Positions 11,101 to 21,268 of a stretch of 64,000 nucleotides of DNA are shown here, one piece after another. The stretch is from Chondrosia reniformis (taxonomy: Eukaryota > Porifera > Demospongiae > Chondrillida > Chondrillidae): the NCBI GenBank assembly GCA_947172415.1, contig OX359195.1, forward strand, positions 2,356,001 through 2,420,000. The letters are read 5' to 3'. Every line of letters starts with the position of its first letter. Within the stretch, counting starts at the first letter, position 1. The position numbers were made by a program, and so were the translations under genes. The notes beneath the pieces were generated by a model that saw only the letters and a list, made by a program, of their open reading frames with translations, made no database searches and was not told where the DNA came from.

Positions 11101-14100
11101 CTTATATATGTATGTATATACTGTACTGTTTAATATACGTTTTACATCTGTACAGGAACCTGAAGTGAGAGAACATTACATTTCAGCGATGTCTGACATT
11201 GTTTCATTTCATTCAAAGGGACTTGAACTACTTGCGATACATTTCATTTATGGTGAGTCATGTCAACTGTGTATGTCAGTGAAATGTAATATCTTCTTGT
11301 TACTATTGTGTGAATATCATTGAAAGTGATCATCTAAATATAGTCACATGTGACAGTCACTAGTGTGTGTACATACTGCACAAGTATGAGTCACTTGTGT
11401 TGTCATTCACTGTACAAGTCATAAGTTGTGAAGTTGCTAACTTTAAATGATACCACAAACTATATCCTTTCTTGTTGCTATGTAGTTCTTAAACAGAAGG
11501 TGAAGGCAAGTGTGCTAATGAGCTCAGTAGTTACTTGTCGTCAGTTGAAATCTCTTAGTCTGATGAGTGTCAACTTTACACATGAAGATTTAAAGGTCTT
11601 ACTTGACAACCTACCACAATTGGTTACCATGGAGATGAGGAATTTTGATTATGAAGGTGATGATACTGATGCCAGTGTCAATGTGAGTTGTGGAATACAT
11701 ACAAGTGTAAAGAACAGTAAAACCTCTATACAGAACAGCTAATATTTTAGTTGAGAAAGTGAATCTTTATAGAAAGTTAATAATAGTGAATATTGTACTT
11801 GGTCCGTGGTCACTTTATATTTGTTCCATTCCACTGAAATGTGTCATATTCTATCCAGCTATATAGTGTATCATGTATGTGATACAAATCAGTGAATGCA
11901 GCTATGGGACAACTCTATAATCAGCTGTAGTCACTACATGTGATTGGTTGCTGGTCACATGAGATCTCACTGTATGACACTTGTGTGCCGTGTTAAGTGT
12001 GAATGTTGAAATATGTCTTCATGGGTAGTAATTCTCTATTTAGATAAGCACTTGTATATATTGTTATTCTTGAGTGATCCATCAATGTCTTTATACTCTA
12101 GTGCATTAGGAAGCACCCCAGTCTGGAAGATGTGACATTAGTTTGGTGTAGTGTGAATTTGATGAAAGTGTTTTTATTTGGCATCAAAGACAAACTGAAC
12201 ATGAAGAAAGTAAATGTTTTCTTTTCTAAATGCTCAGGTAAGTGTATTGTTATCAAAATACTCACATCTATTGATCTCTTAAGAATGTTTTCATACATTT
12301 TGGGTGAATATTGTAGTAAAGTTGTTATAACTTGTTAACTTGTCAATATGAGGTCTAGTCCTGATAACCTGGTGGTGTGTGATTGTACATAGTATATTTT
12401 GTAACTTTTGTAGATGCTGATTGTGTAGAGTTACTAGCATGTGTTGCGAGTTGTATGAAGAAGAGCTCACTAAAGACACTTTGTCTCTGGGGGATGGAAG
12501 GAGTGCCACAATGTTGTGAAGTGTTTGACTGTCTTAGAAGCAGTGAAATAGAAGAGTTTGGGTTTGAACTGAAGTACAATACTTCATTACCTGTGAGTGT
12601 GATGATGATATATAGAATATTATCTTCTCCACTTCACTCTCCCCATTCACCACTCTGTCCCATACACACCTAACACTATATCTCCTCATAGCTATATAGC
12701 CCTTGTATGTGTATCTGAAATGAGTTCCAAGTGTATGTAGACAGGATCTGTGAAAGGCTGTGCAGAAGCTACTGACTAGTATTGCTTCTCAAGTATATGG
12801 ACATAACTAACTTATCTTTAGAGTGTTCACTTTGTTACTCCTGTTTAATTGATAATGTGTAGCAGTCTTATGGCTATCCCATAGTTGGTCCAAATAATGT
12901 TCTTCTCCAAAAGTTATGTAATAACTGTATTGTTTATCAGTGAAAGTGCTCAATTGCGAAGAGAGATGTATCGTGTGTGGTGCAAATTAGTTCAAATGGT
13001 CAATCCTTATGACCAGTCCAATCCATTTGATTATTAGAAAGTGCTCTGCTCATTCACTGTTCTCTCAGATCAACGGGTATGTAGAGACTGGCAGTGCTGT
13101 CTCATTTCCATGTAGTTATTCCATCCACACAATGTTTACATCATGTCAGCTAACCTTAATTGAGCAGAAAATATTTTATTGTTATATCCACTCAATTGTG
13201 ATGTGATATTTCAGTTGACACTTTTGTATAGTGTATTCTCATGTGTATATCACATCTCTGTTATGTGTGGTGTATACAGGAAGGTCTCACTGATCTTGTT
13301 GAATGTGGAGTTGGACAGTGCAGGACACTCAGGAAGGTCACCATGGGAGCTGGTAGTCGTCAAACACTGACCTCCAGTATATTGAAGGGAATGATCCAGA
13401 ATCCTTCATTGGAACAAGTTGTTCTGTGGAGCTATGACTTTAAAGGTGGGTTTTATAACTTTATGTACAGAATGTATTACCTATGGACTTAATAGTTTCC
13501 ATCAACTATGAAGATCATGTACTCTATACAGTCATCTCAATAGAATGGTTGTGTTCAGTGAAGTGTCCCTTTCAAGTGATTAGTAGCCAATGTATAGCCT
13601 CTCTCTGCAACATTTCAAACTATTACATAAGTATTAAATATAAATTTTCAGTTTGTTAATGTACTGTAATCTGATTGGTTCCTTCAACTGACAGGAAATG
13701 GAGCATTACTTGTGCAACTACTGCAAAGTGGAGTGAAGAGTGTTACAATTGGTGACTCCTATAACATGAGAGACTGTTACAACATCACACTGAGGGACAT
13801 TGCTAATGCTATTGGATGTCTACGTGACAACACTTCATTGAAAGAACTCACCATCAGGACTTACACAGACCAGTCTGAGGTACGCTTGACTGCCTATCAC
13901 TAGTAAATATTACTTTCCCTTACTTATTAAAGGTATATCCAGTCTGCTTATTACAAAGTTTAGGTTTATTTGACTAGCTTGTTCCAGTCTATGGCCTCTG
14001 AGTGTTTTAGATTAGGTAATCACGTCATATTGTAGTACCTGTATTTGACTGTACTGGATACATTGTACAGAATATCCAGGATGTCACTGAAGAAGATGTC

Positions 14101-14540
14101 TTGACATCAGTTGAACAAGCTGTTAAGGAGAACACTACACTGGAGAGGTTGGAAGTGGTGAGTGGAAGGAGTCCAGTGAACTGGAGGAATGTTGCAGAGA
14201 GCATTCTAAAGGGTGCAGCAGCCAATCAGAATCTCAGAGAGTTGCAACTGTTTAAGAATTTGAAATACATGGAATTTGCCCCTATACAGGAAGTGATTGA
14301 TAATGTAAGAAAAGTCAACAAGAAATTGAGACTCACTGTTGGGTCAAGTAAGTGAATGTCTTTCATCATCTGTTTGTACATGTAATAGGTAGTTTGGTTA
14401 ACAGTAAATTTACTAATTTCAATCCAAATAGTGTCACATGTGGACTGTGTTATTTATAGGAATACATTATATTATGTAACTTGTGAATATGTGATTCTTC
14501 TCTTTTTGTTCCAGGGCCAATTGAAGATGATTACTTGTGA
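5189..14540 (+). CDS. NLR-1: CARD-like / NACHT / LRR receptor
   Basis: Predicted cytosolic NLR-type receptor of 1194 residues. Exons: 5189-5273, 5766-5870, 7824-8108, 8260-8324, 9027-10734, 10929-11011, 11156-11252, 11486-11682, 12102-12237, 12414-12592, 13280-13445, 13695-13879, 14080-14347, 14515-14540; the joined length divides by three without a stop. Start ATG encodes MGNVFRRRTASP; it is the only ATG opening the frame that the phase-1 donor at 5273 requires. Order: basic leader, short linker with one TEPQVSQTA unit, CARD-like death-fold (exon 3), linker, NACHT with Walker A GEPGIGKST and Walker B LFIMDGYDEF, then LRRs. The pre-NACHT segment resembles NLR-4, while the N-terminus resembles NLR-2, so the gene is a mosaic. 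Family role (oligomerise on sensing, recruit death-fold partners) is known for NLRs; activity here is inferred. A polyadenylation-like AATAAA is at 14803. Confidence 0.85.
6635..6673 (-). ncRNA. Hammerhead-ribozyme-like motif (copy A) of a Penelope-like element
   Basis: On the minus strand: TGT-A, an 8-nt loop, CTGATGA, a GCCC/GGGC stem with loop GTGAA, then GAAACA. TGT pairs with ACA as a 3-bp stem III, and the CTGATGA...GAAA core is complete. Minimal hammerheads of this sort are known from Penelope-like retroelements. An extra A lies before stem II and stem I is weak, so self-cleavage may be lost. A GIY-YIG fragment lies on the same strand upstream. Confidence 0.5.
6765..7264. mobile_element. 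500-bp non-autonomous DNA transposon with 9-bp target duplication
   Basis: Terminal inverted repeats CGGTATTACTAA / TTAGTAATACCG. It is flanked by direct repeats ACTAATGAG (6756-6764 and 7265-7273). The duplicated region at 26090-26100 has a single ACTAATGAG and no insert, so the empty site is directly visible. It contains runs of TAGCTAGC and a TTCCGCTATTCCGTTA microsatellite (about 7186-7248). A 9-bp duplication suggests a Mutator-like family; no transposase ORF. Confidence 0.85.
7384..7683 (-). pseudogene. GIY-YIG endonuclease fragment of a Penelope-like retroelement (copy A)
   Basis: Minus-strand frame reads GVVYQIACSQCDEVYI followed by SETGRPLKTRISKHKRAV, the GIY-YIG nuclease signature at the C-terminal end of Penelope-like element polyproteins (Y...Y(I/V)GETGR...R...H). 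The reverse transcriptase part is absent. Relative to copy B, the end lacks about 60 bp. It lies in intron 2 of NLR-1, antisense to it. Confidence 0.75.
7824..8108 (+). CDS. CARD-like death-fold exon of NLR-1 (exon 3)
   Basis: A phase 1-1 exon of 95 codons encoding a six-helix death-fold-sized domain: REFLSETVHSFLGRCDFKRV, then DANRFLYSL and HQELAQLIDQFL. Such domains recruit adaptors and caspases by homotypic contacts. It matches 26762-27043 and 39889-40194, and more distantly 37380-37691 and 50890-51201. CARD is my best assignment; DED is possible. Confidence 0.75.
8396..8780. repeat. Dispersed repeat with direct and inverted arms
   Basis: Two direct copies of a 37-bp unit beginning GGGGAACTTTAAGATCTAAA (8396-8432, 8744-8780). 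Inside and beyond them, an inverted pair: TGGGTATTACCCCTG (~8455) and CAGGGGTAATATCCA (~8782). Related sequence occurs at about 16405-16590. Non-coding, probably a non-autonomous transposon family; it lies in intron 4 of NLR-1. Confidence 0.6.
9027..10734 (+). CDS. NACHT exon of NLR-1 (exon 5)
   Basis: Open from an AG acceptor at 9026 to a phase-1 donor at 10734, 569 codons. Pre-NACHT helix bundle, then Walker A GEPGIGKST (about 9363-9389), Walker B LFIMDGYDEF (about 9607-9636), sensor-type SSFIITSRPRAS, and a winged-helix-like HFLHRTVQEFLAACAV. These are the expected STAND-ATPase parts in the expected order. NLR-type rather than NB-ARC because of the D-G-x-D-E Walker B. Confidence 0.92.
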
Positions 14541-15059
14541 AACAGATTGTTATTCTTCAAAACTGTTATTGTTTGAACTCGTGACTCAATTAACCTTTTG
14601 TTTGAAACAAATATTTGGATATCAAGATAAGATATCAATAATTACCAGAGAAGAGAGTCAGTTGTAAAGAGAAATGATATATACGTCTGATATTTAGTAA
14701 TTTCCCCTCAGTCTCCTAGCAACCAGTCACATGTAAAGGTAGTTGTCTATTTATACCTTGTATGGCCTCCCACTGGTCCATCCTTGCTCAGTAACTTTAA
14801 AGAATAAAACTCATCATCATATATATACGTATGTTATCAATAGACTCGTGATCAAAATGTATTGAAATATTATTTTTCAATGTTCAATTCAAGATACACA
14901 AGTATTATAACAAGTTAATTGTTCTGATGTAGTCCTGACCACTTCTGTAAGAGTGATGTGATGGTCTTTCCTTTCCTTCCCTGTACACTAACTTTAACCT
15001 GCAGAGGAAGTACGTACGTAGGGCATCATTCATTTACAAGTAACACTATTGACTACTAC
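14541..15059. other. Intergenic stretch between NLR-1 and the FNBP4-like pseudogene
   Basis: NLR-1 3' UTR with a poly(A)-signal-like AATAAA at 14803-14808, one copy of the CTCCTAGCAACCA unit (about 14708), and the 3' UTR side of the convergent minus-strand gene. No other gene seen. Confidence 0.5.
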
Positions 15060-15158
15060 TCAGTAGCAGACCTTCTTTGATTTCTTCTTCTTTGGTTCTG
15101 AATCACTGTCCAGACTCGGACTGCCTTCTCTTGACCCCACAGCACCTTCACTGGTCAC
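15060..15158 (-). CDS. C-terminal exon of the FNBP4-like gene (copy 1)
   Basis: 33 codons ending ...SDSEPKKKKSKKVCY-TGA, with an AG acceptor at the high-coordinate side. Repeated after NLR-2, NLR-3 and NLR-4 (34344-34472, 47341-47439, 62137-62265), always convergent to the receptor. Confidence 0.65.
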   Translation of the reverse strand: MTSEGAVGSREGSPSLDSDSEPKKKKSKKVCY

Positions 15159-15622
15159 CTACAGGTGTTACACGTCCATTTCAGTATAGAGAGATCCCTC
15201 TAAAGTGATCACCCTGGACCATAATTTGAAATGTACCCTTGTATTGTGAGGAACATGGATCATTTGAGTGTTCATGTTTCAGACACATACATTGGGACGT
15301 TGACGCTATTTGTTTTCCCAGCATCCTTAGATTCTAGCCACCTTATATGGGAGGATTTCATTGGACTATGTGACATCTTTAGTTTAGCTTTTACACTGCA
15401 GCTGTCTTTTACACTTTTAATGTTTGTAATAGCCTTGGATACCTTTCAATTTTAAAATATTTTATTATTAAAGTGCTATAGTGTATAGTGTTAATAAGTT
15501 GTGGTCAGATTTTACTCCTCCTAAGTGTATATACTTTTCATATAGTAGTGTAAGACTGAGATTTATGGTTAAGCACTTTTAATCACTACTTCATGTATAC
15601 AATATTTTTATTTTTATGTCCA

Positions 15623-15830
15623 ACAGTGTTTGATGCTCATCAGCTCCCATGGTGACCTTCCTGAGTGTCCTGCACTGTCCAACTCCACATTCAACAAGAT
15701 CAGTGAGACCTTCCTGTATACACCACACATAACAGAGATGTGATATACACATGAGAATACACTATTATATACAAAAGTGTCAAATATATATCAGGTCACA
15801 AATGAACTTCACAGTTATGATCATGGCAAT
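15623..15830 (-). pseudogene. Inverted fragment of an NLR LRR exon and its upstream intron
   Basis: The reverse complement matches the exon encoding EGLTDLVECGVGQCRTLRK plus about 100 bp of upstream intron. The closest match is NLR-2 (31882-32060), with which it shares GATGAGCATCAAAC. It sits in an intron of the FNBP4-like pseudogene, antisense to the receptor array. Confidence 0.8.
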
Positions 15831-16404
15831 ACAACAATTTTAATTGTGTAGTGATTAACAATAAATATATATATTTCTATTATAAGCATGCAGAAAATCA
15901 AGTTTTTTTTATTATAAAATGATTCTTCTAAAATGAAAATCCTTGGTCATAATTGTTTAGTCAGTACATTCATAAGCAGTTAAAATCAGGCGATAGCAGA
16001 TATTTTCACAAACTCGGACTATATTTCACCTTTTTTGCAAACCAAAATCATGAATCATGAAAATTTCCTCGATCGATTCCTCTGCCATTTTTCTTGAGTT
16101 TCACGTGTTTTAGCTCTCACTCTCAGAAACAGTGAAAATAAGAATCAGCATTATAGTAGTAATACCTTTCAAAATCACTACATTACAATGGAAGAACTTC
16201 TCCATACATACAATAATGGGCAATACATAAGGTTTTCTATAATGCACCCGCCTCTCTAATAAGGCCAAGTTCAGCTGGATCCACTCACTTGTTTATTATA
16301 TACTTACAGAACTCATAGTGTGATGCATTGAACATGTAATAATATTATTATAAGGTTAAGCACTGTAGAGGAAAACTCTTCATTATAGATTTGCCTCATC
16401 AATA

Positions 16405-16590
16405 TATAGACTCTGGAATTACCCCACCCACTCATGTCTCCTGAGGAGCTGGATGAGCTATGAGTGGAACTGTAGCTCCCTTAATGGAAATTTAACCAGG
16501 AAGACTCTGGTTCCCATTAAGTGAACTTCCAGAGCTCCAGAGATGAGACATCGGAGCCTAAGATCAGCTTTTGATCTGAAAGTCCCTAAT
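16405..16590. repeat. Second copy of the dispersed repeat seen at 8396-8780
   Basis: Shares CCCACTCATGTC(T/C)CCTGAGGAG and the mirrored 'actctggttcccat' section with 8450-8560, with deletions. Non-coding. Confidence 0.5.
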
Positions 16591-18885
16591 TTTGTTCATC
16601 TTTACTTGATATAGCTTTTATACCTGGTGGAGGTGTGGTCTCTCTTGAGTGGGAGGAGTGTCCATTCTTCTGCCTTTTGATTGGAGTCTGTTCCTCAGTA
16701 GCTTCTCTTCCGTGTCCTATGTCCCCGCCCCCTGTGACATCATCAGAGGGAATGTCCCATGAAGCCTTATCAGTGACAGCATTATAGTAGTAATACCTTT
16801 CAAAATCACTACATTACAATGGAAGAAGCGATATTGTGTCACTAGAGGAACTGAATAGAGTTTAGTACAAAAGCACTGAAAAGCATATAGAAATGTTCAA
16901 TGATTGCAACTACATAGAATATATGAAAATATTTAAATGTTAGACACACAGTTTAATAAGAAAATATAGATAATTCTTTGATCAGTAAAATGTACATACG
17001 TATGTTAGAAGATAACAATTTGAATTACTCATTACCATGGCAACTCACACCTCCTAGCTGACCACATCAAACTTGTTCTGCCATGAGAAAATCCCTATAA
17101 TCAAATTTCCCTCTGGTATACTGTACGAGATACGTCTCTAGGGAGACTAGCGTGAGCCACACTTTCAGAGGCTTAGTTTCAAAGATATATTACAGCACAG
17201 TTTGTCACTTTAAATGTCATATGATTATCATGTGATCTGAAGTGGGTATACCAAATGCATAAAGCACCCACCTATCCCAAACAAAAGTCAATCCAGTTGG
17301 AGCTACTTGAGTCTCATATTCTTTCAAGGCAAGGGTAATTTTTGCAAGAGATATTGTGTTGGTAACACCCCCTCTCTCCAATCATTGACTCTTACCTGTA
17401 AAATGAGATGCTACCTGACAATAGTGGAGAAGAGCAGTGCAATGCACATATTATTTGTACAAACCTCAACCTTGATTAATTCTATTATAAGCGGATGTGT
17501 TCCCATGGTAACAGGTCCTAATAGGGCTAGCCTCTTTAAAATCATTTTACTAGTGAGCTCTGTATATAGTCTCCTAATACAGTAGAGAGGAAAAACACAA
17601 AAGAAGCAATTGCTAGGAATCTTATAACCATCTTTATTCTTTTGAACATTTCGACAGAAAGTGACTGACTTAAGAAGACGTTTAAATCTAAAAGAACTGA
17701 CTGTCTCTAGACATTCAAAAGACTAAAAGACGAACCATCTCAAAGACAGTGTACATATGTATATAGAATTACGCAATCTTATGAATCCATTACATAATGT
17801 GTACTATCTATGCATACCTCAATCAATGCATACCTTATTAAGATTGGGATTACACAAGTTCTCCTCCTCAGAACAATCTTGCAGTTGAGACCGATTATTT
17901 CCATTGTTGGGCTTCAAGTTAGCCACTCCCTCTTTATCACCAGTCACACCCACTTCCATACCATCAACATCATCTTTACTGCTATCATCTTTAGTAACAC
18001 TTTCTTCATCTTCTAAATTGTCTGCTATTCTTGCCTTTTTAGCTAAAGGACTATCTGGACCAGCTTCTATGATTGGTTTCTGACTGGTTGGCAGTGTGTC
18101 TCCGTTACGTGGTCCCTCCTCCAGGATAGCCTCCAGTGCACTGTCAGGCATGTTATCAATGTCCGACTCGTCTGATTCTGAAGGAACATATCCCACTAAA
18201 CTGACTCCATCTTGATTGGCTTCTGAATCCTCATTCCAATTTCCATTTTGTATATCCAATTTCAGAGTGGTACCAGTCTTGTCAACTTCCTCAGGATCTA
18301 CATTCTCCTGGAGATCAGTCTCCTCCTGTATCTCTGCCGTGCATGGGGAGGGGGAGGGGACACCTGACTCCGCCTCATCCAGGATGGTTGGGCCATACAC
18401 AACTTCACCAGTGTTCTCTTCACTCACACTCATATCAATGTTAGAAGTGTCCTTGTCCTGTAGGTTGGTGGGCGTGACCCCTTGTGGGTGTGTCTAGGAT
18501 ACATTGTTAGTGACAGTATTCCAGTAATAGGTATAGCCAGAGTTTTGATCAGTGCACACCATTCATCTTGACTGCAGGTAATAAAGATATGCCAACCACA
18601 ACTACATTAATATTCATCTTGATAAAGATTGGAGTAACCTTCTTTGTTTAAACAAATATGCTGAATCAGCATATTTCATGATTCTTACATGAATAACTAA
18701 CTGATAGCAACTACACATATGTATACGTACATGTTAAAATAAGAGAACCACAACTATTTTTCTAAAAGATAAGCAAACACAATTTCTGTACTTTGTGATT
18801 AATCATCAGATAGTTTTAAAGTCATCACTCTATTAGAAAAATGAAATCTCATCATGAGTTGTAAGAACTAAGAGATAGACAGATG

Positions 18886-18929
<44 letters not shown>
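18886..18929. repeat. (CAGA)n microsatellite
   Basis: About eleven uninterrupted tetranucleotide units in an intron of the FNBP4-like pseudogene. Confidence 0.95.
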
Positions 18930-20185
18930 TGTAATTATTTTAAAAAGGATAGCTGTTTCCACAGACATTAGGTTTTGAGCAGGTCTTGCAAAATTATAAT
19001 ATTTTTGATAATATACATATATGTACCTTGAGGATTCCTCCGTTTGGTTGGAATTAACAGGAATGTTTTCAGTAGGTTCTCCTTCAGTTCTCACGTGGTC
19101 CCTCTCCTCCCTCTCCTCCCTCTCCTACCTCTTGTCATCAGAGGTCTCCCTGACTGGGAAGGAGGGCGGAGCATTGTCAGACTCCAGTGTGCTGATAGCC
19201 TGAGGAGAAGAAACATGAAAAGAATCATTTCACATGGACAGTCACCTGACAGTCACATGACAAAATATGACAATCCACTCACTGACTTAACAATGATATC
19301 AAGGCAGTTTGGGGGACATTTGCCCTAAGCTAAATACCAATCTTAAACTGTACAACCTAGAGGTAAGGATAGCCAATCTAGATACTCTACCTCCAATACA
19401 ATAAAACATTAGCTTCCATACTTCCTTCAATATTATGTGGAAACTCAGTTCCCTCCTGGGATGATGAGTTTTAAAATTATATAATACTGGATGTGATTGA
19501 ATGATGATAGCTGTACAGCAATGGGGGAGGGTTGCAATCCAATTAGATTATGGAAAAGCTGCCAGACATTAACCAGATACTTTAACCACAAGTGTTCTCA
19601 TGTTGAAAATCAGAGTCTGGTAGAGTGAGAGAAACACATTTACGGATTCTCTATCTCTTTGTGACCCTTTAGTACTACCTAAATGTATGTACGCTCACAA
19701 GACATAGCCACACTTTCATTCAAGCATCTTCATGAGGAAACATTTCAAATGTTTCAAAGGACACAACTGGTCTTTGAGGCCACTTGTAGAGGTGGCCGTT
19801 GCCAGGTAACCACGGATACAATCATGTACAGGAACACGTCATTCTTGACCAAACTGGTGGTCTCGATGGAGAGGTGGAGAGATTAAACGGCTGAAAGTTC
19901 ACATTTGTATCTAGAGAGGAAATTCCGAATCATTTCCGATAAAGCCATAACTGGGGTCCAATGAGACAGAAGCTGTAATAACTGTCTCCTGGCCAGTTAC
20001 AGATGACCTGGCCAAATCATCACAGAAGACCACAGACAACAAGACAAAGAATAAATTTAAAAAGCAATTGTACATTTAAAAATTATATATACAGGAAGAC
20101 ATAAAAATCCATTATTCATAAAATCTAGCACTTGATTAACAGAAATGTATCAGAAATGTATCAAACAGATTCACATTCCACTACA

Positions 20186-20292
20186 AGTATAGTATAGTAG
20201 TATAGTAGTATAGTAGTATAGTAGTAGTATAGCAGTATAGTAGTATAGTAGTATAGTAGTATAGTAGTATAGCAGTAGTATAGCAGTAGTAT
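20186..20292. repeat. AGTAT/AGT microsatellite
   Basis: Near-perfect runs of AGTAT and AGTAGTAT. Confidence 0.9.
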
Positions 20293-20356
20293 AATCATTA
20301 CAATCACACTTCATCACTGCAGTTGCACTTGACAACTTAATCATAGAGACCACAGG

Positions 20357-20482
20357 TAATGGACCAGAGACTGTAAGAGGCCACAGGAAGTGCTACATGT
20401 CTATATGTATCTTAATGGACCAGAGACTGTAAGAGGCCACAGGAAGTGCTACATGTCTATATGTATCCTAATGGACCAGGGG
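20357..20482. repeat. 56-bp tandem duplication
   Basis: Two near-identical units starting TAATGGACCAGAGACTGTAA (20357 and 20413) and the start of a third at 20469. Confidence 0.9.
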
Positions 20483-21040
20483 CACAGGTAAATCCTATAC
20501 GATGGGATTGTTCTCAAGTTTTCTTTCCAGATTACTTGATCTTTATTTCATTTTACACCCAGCACTAGACCTTATACTAACTTCATTAATAAGAACTAAT
20601 TCATTTCTCAGACCAATTAGCTCTGTTTTTCCTTCTCACTAAATGTCTGCATGCTAACATAGTTAGTCTTGACCAAACCTCTCTCCTAGAGGAAAAGAGA
20701 GCTTTGGAGGAAAGTTTGAGATACACCTTGAGACTAAAGTAGGATGAATGGAGACGTATTTAATTTTAACCAATAATCCAACAACTTAGCTATCAAATCC
20801 TTATCAATTTAACTCTAAAAGTCCACCATTTATCTCCAATCATGTAAAGTAGGATGAATGAAGACATGAGGTTTTTTCTAACTTATCTTGAAAGGATCTT
20901 TCCATCTCTTTTGAGCATTTAAAGACAATTCCTGAAGACGACCCCATGGGTCCAAATATCTGACAAAGAGTTCACACCAAAAAGTAGATGCTCAAAAGGA
21001 ATTTAAGATGAACACTTTCAAAGATGAATGGAAACACCTC

Positions 21041-21268
21041 CTCTCCAATCCATCATCTCTCCAATCCATCATCTCTCCAATCTACCACCTCTCCAATCCA
21101 CCACCTCTCCGATCCACCACCTCTCCAATCCACCACCTCTCTAATCTACCACCTCTTCAATCCACCACCTCTTCACTCCACCACCTCTCCAATCCACCAC
21201 CTCTCTAATTCACCACCTTTCCAATCCACCACCTCTCCAATCCACCACCTCTCCAATCCATCACCTCT
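21041..21268. repeat. 15-16-bp pyrimidine minisatellite
   Basis: About fifteen units of CTCCAATCCACCAC and variants. Strand-asymmetric (C/T/A only), so it gives spurious open frames. Confidence 0.9.
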
